NCBI GenBank assembly: GCA_964242945.1
Contig: CAXTCF010000013.1
Location: 1-47,642 of the forward strand
Direction of reading: 5' to 3'
Length of the DNA: 47,642 nucleotides
Origin: Mesorhizobium_B sp964242945
Lineage (GTDB): Bacteria; Pseudomonadota; Alphaproteobacteria; Rhizobiales; Rhizobiaceae
Shown here: in pieces, positions 23,268 to 31,090 of the stretch
Layout of the letters: every line of letters begins with the position of its first letter
Numbering within the stretch: the first letter of the stretch is position 1
The notes under the pieces: generated by a model
Seen by the model: only the letters and a program-made list of their open reading frames with translations
What the model was told of the DNA's origin: nothing
Database searches by the model: none
Program-made: the position numbers and the translations under genes

Positions 23268-24734
23268 TTACTGAGCGGCAGCCGCCGGAGCGCCCGTCGT
23301 TTGCGCCGGCGTAGCCGCAGCCGACTGCGATGCGTCCAGTGGAGCGGCGGACGCCGCGTTGGCAGCCGGGATCTGGTCCGTGCCGACCGGCTGGGGCGTG
23401 ACGCTGCCGTCGGCATTCGCCACGCGCCAGACCGTGTTGCCCGCATCGTCGGCGACCAGAAGCGCGCCTGTGCCGTCGATGCCTAAGCCCACGGGCCGGC
23501 CGTGCGCCTTGTCGCCCTCGATGAAGTCCGTCACGAAATTCTGCGCCATACCGTCCGGCACCCCGTCCTTGAACGGCACATAGACGACCTTGTAGCCATT
23601 GAAGGCGTTGCGGTTCCAGCTGCCGTGCTCGCCGACAAAGGCCCCGCTGGCGAAGGCTTGCGGCAGGGCGGAGCCGTTGGAGAAGGTCAGGCCGAGCGCC
23701 GCGACGTGGCTGGAAAGCGCATAATCCGGCGGGGTGGCCTTTGCCACCATGTCCGGCCGCTGCGGGTGCACCCGCGCATCCACGTGGTTGCCGTAGTAGC
23801 TCCAAGGCCAGCCGTAGAAAGCGCCTTCCTTCACGGAAGTCATGTAGTCCGGCACGAGGTTCGGCCCAAGCTCGTCGCGCTCGTTGGCGACTGCCCATAG
23901 CACGCCGGACTGCGGGTTGAAGGTGAGCCCGTTGGGGTTGCGCAAGCCTGAAGCGTAGATGCGCGACGCGCCGGTCTGCCGGTCGATCTGCCACACCGCG
24001 GCACGGTCCTTTTCCGCTTCGAGGCCGTTCTCGACGATGTTGGAGTTCGAGCCGACCGAGGCGTAGAGGAACTTTCCGTCGGGGCTTAGCGCCAGATCCT
24101 TGGTCCAGTGATGGTCGATCGGCCCGCCGGGCAGCGGCGTAACCACTTTGGGCTGGGCCGTGATGGCGCCCGTCTGGCCGAGTTCGTAGGGGTAGCTCAT
24201 GAGGGAGTCGGTGTTGGCCACGTAGAGCGTGTTGTCGATCCAGGCCACGCCGAAAGGCGAGGAGAGGCCGGTCAAAAGGTCGTGGCGCTCGTCCACCACC
24301 CCGTCGCGGTTCGCGTCGCGCAAAAGTGTGATCTTGTTGCTCGGCTTCTCCTCGCCGTTGCTTCCATGCGCAATCGACATGATCCAGCCGCGGATGGCGT
24401 CCTTCGGGCGGGAGAGCGGCTCGACGTTCGGGCCCCGCGACTGGACGACAAGCACGTCGCCGTTCGGCAGCGTGTGAACCGTGCGGGGGCTGCTGAGATC
24501 CGTGGCGTAGGCTGTGATCTTGAGGCCCTCCGGCACGCTAGGCGTCTTGCCGTCCTGCCAGCCGACCACTTCGGCCACCTTCAGGTCGGGAAAAAGCTCC
24601 TGCTTTGGTTCCGGCAGGACCGGGTTCGGGCCGATCTGCTTGGCCGTGTCGAAATTGGCATCGCCGTCGCTGCACGCCGCAAGCGCGAGAACCGCCGCTC
24701 CGGCCAGCAGATGAGGGAGAAACTTGAGGGTCAT
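23268..24734 (-). CDS. PQQ-type sugar dehydrogenase / L-sorbosone dehydrogenase-like lipoprotein
   Basis: 488 residues. The N-terminus is a lipoprotein signal ending L-A-A-C with the lipidated cysteine at residue 21, so the protein should be anchored in the periplasm. The body is a six-bladed propeller of the soluble glucose/sorbosone dehydrogenase type: S-S-P-R-T-V-H-T-L-P-N-G-D, G-L-S-S-P-F-G-V-A-W, L-A-L-S-P-D-G-K-F-L-Y, G-L-R-N-P-N-G-L, E-H-G-S-W-N-R and G-R-P-V-G-L are typical blade motifs. The last about 40 residues are Ala/Pro/Thr-rich and probably disordered. Substrate and cofactor are not provable. Its start overlaps the stop of the DUF2231 gene (ATGA), a pairing that suggests electron transfer to or anchoring by that membrane protein (inference). 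Confidence 0.85.
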   Translation of the reverse strand: MTLKFLPHLLAGAAVLALAACSDGDANFDTAKQIGPNPVLPEPKQELFPDLKVAEVVGWQDGKTPSVPEGLKITAYATDLSSPRTVHTLPNGDVLVVQSRGPNVEPLSRPKDAIRGWIMSIAHGSNGEEKPSNKITLLRDANRDGVVDERHDLLTGLSSPFGVAWIDNTLYVANTDSLMSYPYELGQTGAITAQPKVVTPLPGGPIDHHWTKDLALSPDGKFLYASVGSNSNIVENGLEAEKDRAAVWQIDRQTGASRIYASGLRNPNGLTFNPQSGVLWAVANERDELGPNLVPDYMTSVKEGAFYGWPWSYYGNHVDARVHPQRPDMVAKATPPDYALSSHVAALGLTFSNGSALPQAFASGAFVGEHGSWNRNAFNGYKVVYVPFKDGVPDGMAQNFVTDFIEGDKAHGRPVGLGIDGTGALLVADDAGNTVWRVANADGSVTPQPVGTDQIPAANAASAAPLDASQSAAATPAQTTGAPAAAAQ

Positions 24735-25180
24735 GCGGCAAATCCGGCTTCAAGACGGTTGGACAGGGAGCGGCCGAGCCAGGCGGTGACGATCATCAGG
24801 GCGACGGTCACCGCGGAAAGGGCTAGGCCATAGGGGACGACGGCCGTCCAGCCGTCGCCGCCGTGAACGAAGCTGTTGATCAGGGCGAGCAGGAGAACGA
24901 CCACATTGCCGAGAGCGTGCGGCCAAGCCATGCCCTGCCGGCGCACGCGCCGGCGAAACAGGAAGTCGATGATCCCGGCAAGGGCGGCGAGCCCGCCGAA
25001 GACGAGGCCGGCAAACAGCAGCCAAGCCGAAAAGTTCGTCCACAGGATGTTCGCCGTGCGCCAATAGGCGATGTCCGTGAACAGGGCGAGCGTGAAGCAG
25101 GCAATGGGAAAATGCACCAGCATCGCGTAAATGGGATGACCGGCGGCCGCGGCGGCGTAAGGGGGATCTTGGGCTGTCAT
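24731..25180 (-). CDS. DUF2231 membrane protein
   Basis: 149 residues with four hydrophobic helices. The family marks are H-P-I-Y-A-M-L-V-H-F-P-I at the first helix, with two conserved histidines, G-L-A-A-L-A-G-I-I-D in helix 2, and a G-W motif between helices 3 and 4. DUF2231 proteins are of unknown biochemical role but are often found beside periplasmic dehydrogenases and cytochromes; the paired histidines could bind haem (inference). The gene overlaps the sugar dehydrogenase by four bases and is the first gene of this two-gene unit. Confidence 0.85.
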   Translation of the reverse strand: MTAQDPPYAAAAAGHPIYAMLVHFPIACFTLALFTDIAYWRTANILWTNFSAWLLFAGLVFGGLAALAGIIDFLFRRRVRRQGMAWPHALGNVVVLLLALINSFVHGGDGWTAVVPYGLALSAVTVALMIVTAWLGRSLSNRLEAGFAA

Positions 25181-25218
25181 CGTTCGAAACTCGGAGACAC
25201 TTCATTCGTCGTTCCGTT

Positions 25219-25245
25219 GATACGAACAGAACGGCCGCCGGTTCC
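25219..25245 (-). promoter_or_regulatory. Possible EcfG-type (general stress) promoter for the DUF2231 gene
   Basis: On the minus strand GGAAC (complement of 25241-25245) is followed after 16 bases by CGTATC (complement of 25219-25224). The alphaproteobacterial EcfG consensus is GGAAC, 16-17 bases, CGTT; the -10 has one mismatch. It lies about 40 bases before the DUF2231 start. Suggestive only. Confidence 0.3.
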
Positions 25246-25380
25246 CGGCCGCGTCATGCAGCCGCGACTTGGTGGGGGAACCGGGCGTCAGGCGATGCCG
25301 CGCCGGTCGCGCTTCCCTTCTGCTAGCTTCGCTCCAGCTTTCTTCAGCAGACGTTTGTCAGCCCGATCAGGAGACTTTTC

Positions 25381-25833
25381 TTGCACACCCAATCCCTGAT
25401 CTTCGTTCTGTTGTCGGCCGGCATCCTCGCGGCGTGCCAGTCCACGGCGCCTGAGCCGGTTCCGCCCGTCTCCCTTTCCGCCGATTGGGGATCGACGCGC
25501 GCCTGCTTCGAGACGGCCTCGCCGAACTTCACGGTCGGCAGCGTGCCGCCGGGCACGGTCAAGCTCGGCTTTCGCATGACGGACCTGAACCTGCCGCAGT
25601 TCAACCACGGCGGGGGCACGGTTGCCTATAGCGGCCAGACCACGGTTCCGATGGGCGCCTTCAGCTACAAGGGTCCCTGCCCGCAGTTGAAGACCCACAC
25701 CTATCGCTGGACGGTCGATGCCGTCGATGCCGGAGGCAACGTGCTCGCCAAGGGCCAGACCGAATTGCCGTTCGGGCAGGGAGAAGCCGCGCCTTTGCCT
25801 GGAAGCGCGCCTGCCGCGGCGGCGCCAAACTGA
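25381..25833 (+). CDS. Small lipoprotein with PEBP-like C-terminal motif
   Basis: 150 residues from TTG 25381; AGGAGA at the right spacing decides the start. A lipoprotein signal ends L-A-A-C with the cysteine at residue 19. The mature part contains S-P-N-F-T-V-G near residue 46, H-G-G-G near residue 79, and Y-K-G-P-C-P followed by H-T-Y-R-W-T-V-D-A-V-D. The last pair strongly recalls the G-P-x-P ... H-x-Y-x-F-x-x-x-A-L-D element of phosphatidylethanolamine-binding (YbhB/RKIP) proteins, although the N-terminal D-P-D-A-P ligand motif is absent. The end is Pro/Ala-rich. Function unknown; the convergent NlpC/P60 gene ends six bases away. Confidence 0.7.
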   Translation: MHTQSLIFVLLSAGILAACQSTAPEPVPPVSLSADWGSTRACFETASPNFTVGSVPPGTVKLGFRMTDLNLPQFNHGGGTVAYSGQTTVPMGAFSYKGPCPQLKTHTYRWTVDAVDAGGNVLAKGQTELPFGQGEAAPLPGSAPAAAAPN

Positions 25834-25839
25834 TTTGGC

Positions 25840-26703
25840 TCAGGGCCGGCGGAAGCCGGTCGGCCCGCCATAGAGATAGCCGATCCGCGCCACCGCGTCG
25901 GCAAGCCGCTCGTGCGCCACGTCCATCGTGTGGCCGTTGGCGTGGATGGTCGTCTCGCCGTCCACCATGATCGCCACATGGCCGCGCCAGAAGACGAGAT
26001 CGCCACGCCGCAGGTTCTCGTGGTTCGGGCCGGGATCAATGGCTTCGCCAAGGGACGCCGCCTGCATGTCGCTGTCGCGCGGCGCCTGCTTTCCGGCCAC
26101 GCGCATCGCAAGCTGGACAAGCCCGGCGCAGTCGATGCCGAAAGCACTGGTCCCACCCCAGAGATAGGGCGTGCGGAGCAAGGCCTCGGCAACCCGGACA
26201 TAATCCTCAGCAAAGCTTCCCATTGGCGCAAGATGGCGCGCAACTATCGCAGTGCCGTCAGCGAGCATGGCATAGCGCGTGCCGCGGGTTTCCGCGTAGG
26301 CCGCGACGGTAATGCGGGAGCCGAGCGAAAGCGCGGCGGTGCGGGCCAGCTTCATATCCGGCGCGGAATAGGCAAACGTTCGCGGCACGGACACGACATG
26401 GGTCGGCGTTCCCGTGGCCTCGTGGAGCAGATCCGTCGAATTGACATAGCCGACATAGCCGTCCGCTTCCGCCTGCACCCAGGCAAAGCCGTCGCGCTCT
26501 TCGAACACGCGCACGACATCGCCGCAGAGCAGCTGCGTGTCGAGAGTAGAGTCAGGCCGCGGCTCGTGCAGGAGGTCGGCCACCGAAGCCGTCACGCGCG
26601 CAGGCGACCCGGCGGAGAAGCGCGCCGCCGCGACTTGTCCCGCCAGCCGGGCATCGGCCAGATCGGCGCGGAATGCGTGGAGGCGCCTGTCGAGCATGGT
26701 CAC
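25840..26703 (-). CDS. NlpC/P60 (C40) cell-wall hydrolase with SH3-like domain
   Basis: 287 residues from GTG 26703, whose last base shares the TGA of the upstream ABC gene (GTGA); ATG 26697 is an alternative. Residues about 35-160 form one or two bacterial SH3-like domains; residues about 165-285 are the NlpC/P60 domain with catalytic Cys192 (G-I-D-C-A-G-L-V), His242 (R-G-H-V-A-I) and His254 (I-H-A-N-G). These enzymes cut the gamma-D-Glu to diaminoacid bond in peptidoglycan stems or muropeptides. No signal peptide is visible, which points to a cytoplasmic role in muropeptide recycling or to export with the coupled ABC protein (inference). Confidence 0.9.
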   Translation of the reverse strand: MTMLDRRLHAFRADLADARLAGQVAAARFSAGSPARVTASVADLLHEPRPDSTLDTQLLCGDVVRVFEERDGFAWVQAEADGYVGYVNSTDLLHEATGTPTHVVSVPRTFAYSAPDMKLARTAALSLGSRITVAAYAETRGTRYAMLADGTAIVARHLAPMGSFAEDYVRVAEALLRTPYLWGGTSAFGIDCAGLVQLAMRVAGKQAPRDSDMQAASLGEAIDPGPNHENLRRGDLVFWRGHVAIMVDGETTIHANGHTMDVAHERLADAVARIGYLYGGPTGFRRP

Positions 26704-28484
26704 GAGACGGTCACTACCTTCTGCGGGATGTCCTGCCCTTTAAGCGCCGGCGCCTGCGGGTTGATGCGCAACTGCACGGTGCGCGAAAAAATCTTGTCGG
26801 TGCGCGGCTGAAGCTGGCCGAGGTTGAGGATCGCCGAATGCTTGAGGTCCTGATCGAGCAGGTCCAAGACGCGGCGGCGGGCTTCGCCCTGCAGCGGGTC
26901 GATCGCCTCGTTGATGACGATCCAGTTCGGCTTGTGCAGGGCAAGACGGGCGAAAGCCAGCAGGCGCTTGTCGTCGTCGTTGAGCTCGCGGTCCCAGCGC
27001 CCGTTGCGGTCGAGCAGTCCCGCGAGGCGGCTCAAGCCTAGCTGATCCAGCGCGCGGGAAAAATCCGCTTCCGTGAAAGCATCCGGCGCTTCCGGGTAGG
27101 ACAAGGCCGAGCGCAGCGTTCCCGGCGGGAAGTACGGCGTGGCCGGCAGGAAGAAGACGTGCTCGCCCTTGGGCAGGCCGATCCGCCCCGTTCCGCGGTT
27201 CCACATGCCCGCCAGCGCCTTGAAGAGCAGCGTCTTGCCCGCACCCGGCGCACCCGTCACGGCGACGTGCTCGCCGGGTCCGACATCGAGATGCGGCACG
27301 GAAAGCCGGGTCGAGCCGCCGGAGGACAGGATTTCCACATTGTCGAGCGTGATGTGCCCAGCTTCGCTGTCGCCGAGAAAAATCTGCCGGCGCCGCGGCG
27401 CCGGCTCGCCTGCTTCCACGAGCGCGGAGCGGAAGCCCGCCACGCGCATCAGCGCGGCCCGCCATGTCGCGATGGCGCCGATGTGGTCCACGAACCAGCG
27501 CAGCGAGGCATGCACCTGCGTGAAGGCGGCCGCCGCCATCATCAGGCCGCCGAAGGTCAGGTTGCCGGTGAAATAAACGGGCGAGGCGATCACGATGGGC
27601 GCCACCACCGTGATCCAGCCGTAGCCGGCCGTCACCCAGGTGAGGCCCACCACGGCCGTCATGATGCGGCGCGTGGCGTTCAGCACATTCTCCAGCGTGC
27701 GCTCCAGGCGGCGCTTCTCGTCCGCCTCGCCGGAGGTCAGGGTGATGGCTTCCAGGTTCTCGTTGACGCGCACCAGGGCGAAGCGCAGGTCCGCCTCGCG
27801 GGCATAGCGGTCGTTGCTCAGCCTGATCAGAGGGCGGCCGGCCAGCCAGCTCAGGCAAGAGGCTGCGCCGGCATAAAAGATCGCCGCCCAGACCATGTAG
27901 CCGGGAATGGCGATCTGGCGCCCCGAAAGGTGAAAGGAAAAGCCTGCCGAGATGGTCCACAGCACGCCGACGAAGCTGACGAGCAGGATCGTCGCCTGCA
28001 CCAGGCCCATGCCGAGGTCGGCGCTGAGGTCGGCGAGCGTCTGGGCGTCCTCGTGCATGCGCTGGTCGGGATTGACGCCGATCATGCCGGAGTCGGAAAC
28101 CCGCAACGCCCGGCGCGGCCGCATCCACTCGTCGAGCAGGTCGCGCGTCAGGCTTTCGCGCAGGCGGATGTGCAGCAACTGGTTCAGCCAGGTCTGCCCG
28201 ACATTCAGCACCAGAAGCACGCCTGCGATCATCGCGAAGACTTCGAGCTGGTGAAAGAAGCCGGCGACGTTGCGCTTCTCGATCGCGTCGTAGAAAGGCT
28301 TGTTCCAGCTGTTCAGCCAGACCTGCCCGTAGGCGGTGAGAAGCAGTACGGCGAGGATGCCCGCGCATATCCCGAAGATGGTGTTGCGCAGCGAGGACGC
28401 CATGAACGCCCGCAGCATCATCGAAAGCTGCTGGCTGAAGCTCTGCTCCGGGGGAGCATCTGGAAAATCAGGCTTCATGTTCAT
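26700..28484 (-). CDS. SbmA/BacA-like ABC permease-ATPase with degenerate ATPase domain
   Basis: 594 residues from ATG 28484 (GGAGGA upstream; the frame upstream to 28544 is not needed). The first about 350 residues are the SbmA/BacA-type membrane domain with six helices and the W-N-S-W-N-K-P-F-Y-D-A-I-E segment typical of COG4178. The ATPase domain keeps Walker A (G-A-P-G-A-G-K-T, residues about 415-422) but the Q-loop reads L-P-A-T-P-Y (Gln lost), the signature reads L-N-D-D-D-K-R instead of L-S-x-G-E, Walker B reads I-V-I-N-E-A (Asp to Asn), and the switch-histidine position reads L-G-Q-L. ATP may bind but normal hydrolysis looks unlikely. Relatives with an L-(T/N)-D-D-(E/D) signature exist in rhizobia as far as I recall. 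The NlpC/P60 gene follows with a four-base overlap. Confidence 0.85.
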   Translation of the reverse strand: MNMKPDFPDAPPEQSFSQQLSMMLRAFMASSLRNTIFGICAGILAVLLLTAYGQVWLNSWNKPFYDAIEKRNVAGFFHQLEVFAMIAGVLLVLNVGQTWLNQLLHIRLRESLTRDLLDEWMRPRRALRVSDSGMIGVNPDQRMHEDAQTLADLSADLGMGLVQATILLVSFVGVLWTISAGFSFHLSGRQIAIPGYMVWAAIFYAGAASCLSWLAGRPLIRLSNDRYAREADLRFALVRVNENLEAITLTSGEADEKRRLERTLENVLNATRRIMTAVVGLTWVTAGYGWITVVAPIVIASPVYFTGNLTFGGLMMAAAAFTQVHASLRWFVDHIGAIATWRAALMRVAGFRSALVEAGEPAPRRRQIFLGDSEAGHITLDNVEILSSGGSTRLSVPHLDVGPGEHVAVTGAPGAGKTLLFKALAGMWNRGTGRIGLPKGEHVFFLPATPYFPPGTLRSALSYPEAPDAFTEADFSRALDQLGLSRLAGLLDRNGRWDRELNDDDKRLLAFARLALHKPNWIVINEAIDPLQGEARRRVLDLLDQDLKHSAILNLGQLQPRTDKIFSRTVQLRINPQAPALKGQDIPQKVVTVS

Positions 28485-28609
28485 GGGTCCAATCCTCCTC
28501 CGGGGGACCAATTCTCCGAATATTAGCCGCCGAAGCTGACCCAAGGGTTACGGAACTCCAAATAGGTGTGCCGCCTGCCGGAAACAGGCTTCACCGGCCT
28601 TCCCATCCG

Positions 28610-29986
28610 TCAACTCGATGGAAAGCGCCGCGACAGGAGGTGCTCCAGCGCCCGGATCGCCTGCGCTTCGCCGCCGGCCGGGCAGGACGGCTTGTCCGAA
28701 GGCGTCCAGGCGAAGATGTCGAAATGGGCCCAGCTACGGGCCTTTTCCACGAAGCGCGCCAGAAACAAAGCCGCGGTGACCGAACCGGCAAACCCGTCCG
28801 TCGTGACGTTGTTGAGGTCCGCCACCTTGGAGGCAAGCTTGGCCGCATAGGGCTGCCACAGCGGCAGACGCCATACCGGGTCCTCCGTGGCGGTCGAGGC
28901 TTCCATGAGTTCGGCGGCGAAGGCATCGTCATGCGTGAAGAAGGGCGGGATGTCCGGCCCGAGCGCCACGCGGGCGGCGCCCGTCAGCGTCGCCATGTCG
29001 AGGAGAAGCTCCGGCGCCTCCTCGTCGGCCAGCGCCAGCGCATCGGCCAGGATCAGCCGCCCTTCCGCATCCGTGTTGCCGATCTCGACAGTCAGGCCCT
29101 TGCGGCTGATGAGCACGTCGCCTGGGCGGAAGCTCGCGGCGCTGATCGAGTTCTCCACCGCGGGGATCAGCACGCGCAGGCGCACGGGCAGCTTCGCTCC
29201 CATCACCATCGAGGCCAGGCCGAGGACATTGGCCGCGCCGCCCATGTCCTTCTTCATCAGGAGCATGCCGGAGGACGGCTTGATGTCGAGACCGCCGGTG
29301 TCGAAGCACACGCCCTTGCCGACCAGCGTCACCCTTGGCGCATCTTCGGGCCCCCAGCGCAGGTCGATGAGGCGAGGCGCCTGAGACGAAGCACGGCCGA
29401 CCGCATGGATCATCGGGAGGTTTGCTTCCAGGAGCGCATCGCCGACCACCGTCGAGACTTCCGCGGCGTACTGCTGCCCTAGCTTGTGGACCGCTGCTTC
29501 CAGATCGTCCGGCCCCATGTCGTTGGTCGGCGTGTTGACGAGGTCGCGGGCCAGGAACACCGCATCGCGCACCCAGCGCAGCCAATCGGCATCGACGCCT
29601 TCCGGGACGGCGAAGCGCAGGGCCGGCATTGGTTTTTTCCGGTAGCGGGAGAAGGCGTAAGCGCCGAGCAGAACGCCCAGCGCGGCAAGATGAGTCTCGG
29701 CGGGTGACGCCGCAAAGCGCCAGTCGCCGTCCGGCAGCGCGCGGGCGAGCGTCCCGAAGTTCAGCGCGCGTGCCTCTTCGCTTCCGCCCAGGCCGAACAG
29801 CGCGCCGGCTATCGCGCCCTCAGTGCCGGGCAGCACAAGCATTTCGCCGGCCTTGCCCGAGAACCCGTTCGCCTTGGCCCACCCGAGCGCCGCCGGCGGC
29901 AGGCCAGCCCCGTCCAACCCGCCCTTGGCAACGGCATAGACTGGCCGGGCATCCTCTGAAGCGGTTTCCAGCAGTTCGACGGGCAT
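28610..29986 (-). CDS. M17 leucyl-aminopeptidase-family protease
   Basis: 458 residues from ATG 29986 (AAGGA upstream). ATG 30013, nine codons earlier, has a GGGAGG site and is a real alternative. Two-metal cytosolic aminopeptidase: G-K-G-V-C-F-D-T-G-G-L with the metal-binding aspartate, K-K-D-M-G-G-A, the family signature N-T-D-A-E-G-R-L, L-L-D-M-A-T-L-T-G-A and the C-terminal T-D-G-F-A-G-S-V-T-A-A-L are all present, so the active site is complete. Length is somewhat shorter than PepA because of a compact N-terminal domain. It precedes the degenerate ABC and NlpC/P60 genes on the same strand (125-base gap) and could process peptides released from cell-wall turnover (inference). Confidence 0.93.
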   Translation of the reverse strand: MPVELLETASEDARPVYAVAKGGLDGAGLPPAALGWAKANGFSGKAGEMLVLPGTEGAIAGALFGLGGSEEARALNFGTLARALPDGDWRFAASPAETHLAALGVLLGAYAFSRYRKKPMPALRFAVPEGVDADWLRWVRDAVFLARDLVNTPTNDMGPDDLEAAVHKLGQQYAAEVSTVVGDALLEANLPMIHAVGRASSQAPRLIDLRWGPEDAPRVTLVGKGVCFDTGGLDIKPSSGMLLMKKDMGGAANVLGLASMVMGAKLPVRLRVLIPAVENSISAASFRPGDVLISRKGLTVEIGNTDAEGRLILADALALADEEAPELLLDMATLTGAARVALGPDIPPFFTHDDAFAAELMEASTATEDPVWRLPLWQPYAAKLASKVADLNNVTTDGFAGSVTAALFLARFVEKARSWAHFDIFAWTPSDKPSCPAGGEAQAIRALEHLLSRRFPSS

Positions 29987-30133
29987 GGCATGATCCTTTT
30001 CGCCGGCTTCCATCCTGGGCCTCCCGCGACCGGGGATGGCCAGGCTTTGTTAACGGTGCATTAGGGTTAACGGAATACTTCTTGGAGCGTCGAGAGGGCG
30101 GCGTGGCATGCCGCGGCACGGGGGAAATTTTCC

Positions 30134-30946
30134 ATGGCGAAGCGCTTTTCCCAAGCCGGCACGATGCGGCGCGCGAGCCTCGCTCTCCTGTTGCTGGCGG
30201 GTAGTGCGCTTGGCGGCTGCGCAGATCGCAGCCTCACCACCGGCTCGATTGGACGGGGCAAGGCGGTCAGCAGCATGTCATCGGGGGAAGTTCAGGGCGC
30301 GGCCGGCGCGATGGGCGCGCGCTATGCCAAAAACCCGCAAGACAAGGCAACCGCGCTGCAATATGCCAGCCTGCTGCAGATGGACGGCAGCAGCGATCAG
30401 GCGCTTGCCGTCATGCGGCGCACCGTGATCGCCTTCCCGAAGGACCGCGAGGTGCTGGCCGCCTACGGCAAGGCGCTGGCGAGCGCGGGCCAGTTCGACA
30501 CGGCGCTGGACGCCGTGCGCCGGGCGCAGACGCCGGAATATCCCGACTGGAAGCTGCTTTCGGCCGAGGGCGCCATTCTGGACCAGATGGGCGACCCCAA
30601 GGGCGCGAGAGAGCAATACCGCAAGGCCATGGACCTGAAGCCGAACGAGCCCTCGGTTCTGTCCAATCTCGGCATGTCCTTTCTTCTGGAGGGCGACCTG
30701 AAGAGCGCCGAAACCTACCTGCGCCAAGCCGCGAACGCGCCGGGTGCCGACAGCCGGGTACGGCAGAACCTGGCGCTTGCCGTCGGCCTACAGGGCCGCT
30801 TCGACGAGGCCGAGACGATCGCCCGCAAGGAGCTTGCCCCGGCGCAGGCCGAAGCCAACGTCGCCTATCTCCGCTCCATGCTGGCGCAGCAGAATTCCTG
30901 GTCGCAGCTGAAGGCCGGAGACAAGACCGCGCAGGCTGCGAACTGA
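30134..30946 (+). CDS. TadD-like TPR lipoprotein
   Basis: 270 residues from ATG 30134; ATG 30164 is a possible shorter start. The signal ends A-L-G-G-C with the cysteine at residue 29, giving a lipid anchor. Residues about 65-250 contain about five tetratricopeptide-like helical pairs (A-L-A-V-M-R-R ... F-P-K-D; G-K-A-L-A-S-A-G-Q-F-D-T-A-L; A-I-L-D-Q-M-G-D-P-K-G-A-R-E-Q-Y; L-G-M-S-F-L-L-E-G-D-L). TadD is the pilotin-like lipoprotein of Flp/Tad pilus assembly, but no other tad gene is in the window, so this is a stand-alone relative. Divergent from the M17 gene. Confidence 0.8.
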   Translation: MAKRFSQAGTMRRASLALLLLAGSALGGCADRSLTTGSIGRGKAVSSMSSGEVQGAAGAMGARYAKNPQDKATALQYASLLQMDGSSDQALAVMRRTVIAFPKDREVLAAYGKALASAGQFDTALDAVRRAQTPEYPDWKLLSAEGAILDQMGDPKGAREQYRKAMDLKPNEPSVLSNLGMSFLLEGDLKSAETYLRQAANAPGADSRVRQNLALAVGLQGRFDEAETIARKELAPAQAEANVAYLRSMLAQQNSWSQLKAGDKTAQAAN

Positions 30947-30992
30947 TCCGGTAGCCGACATCCAACCTCCGGACGGTATTTCAACCCTTCCG

Positions 30993-31010
30993 TTGATCAT
31001 TTTTGATCAA
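30993..31010. promoter_or_regulatory. Inverted repeat upstream of iolD, possible operator
   Basis: TTGATCA (30993-30999) and TGATCAA (31004-31010) are perfect inverted repeats around TTTT, 80 bases before the iolD start and 47 bases after the upstream stop. The short AT-rich spacing suits a dimeric regulator more than a terminator, since no T-run follows. The regulator is unknown; it does not match the GGAA-N6-TTCC site I recall for rhizobial IolR. Confidence 0.4.
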
Positions 31011-31090
31011 GCCTGCCGCTTGGCAGCGCTTTTCTCCAGCCCTATTGCAGCCGCAAGGCGGCTCTCAAGCCGCCGCGGGGAGGAAGCGAA

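Noticed and set aside
30134..30946. Part of a Flp/Tad pilus cluster
   Set aside because: Only the TadD-like lipoprotein is present; no tadA, tadB, tadC, cpaC or pilin gene is nearby.
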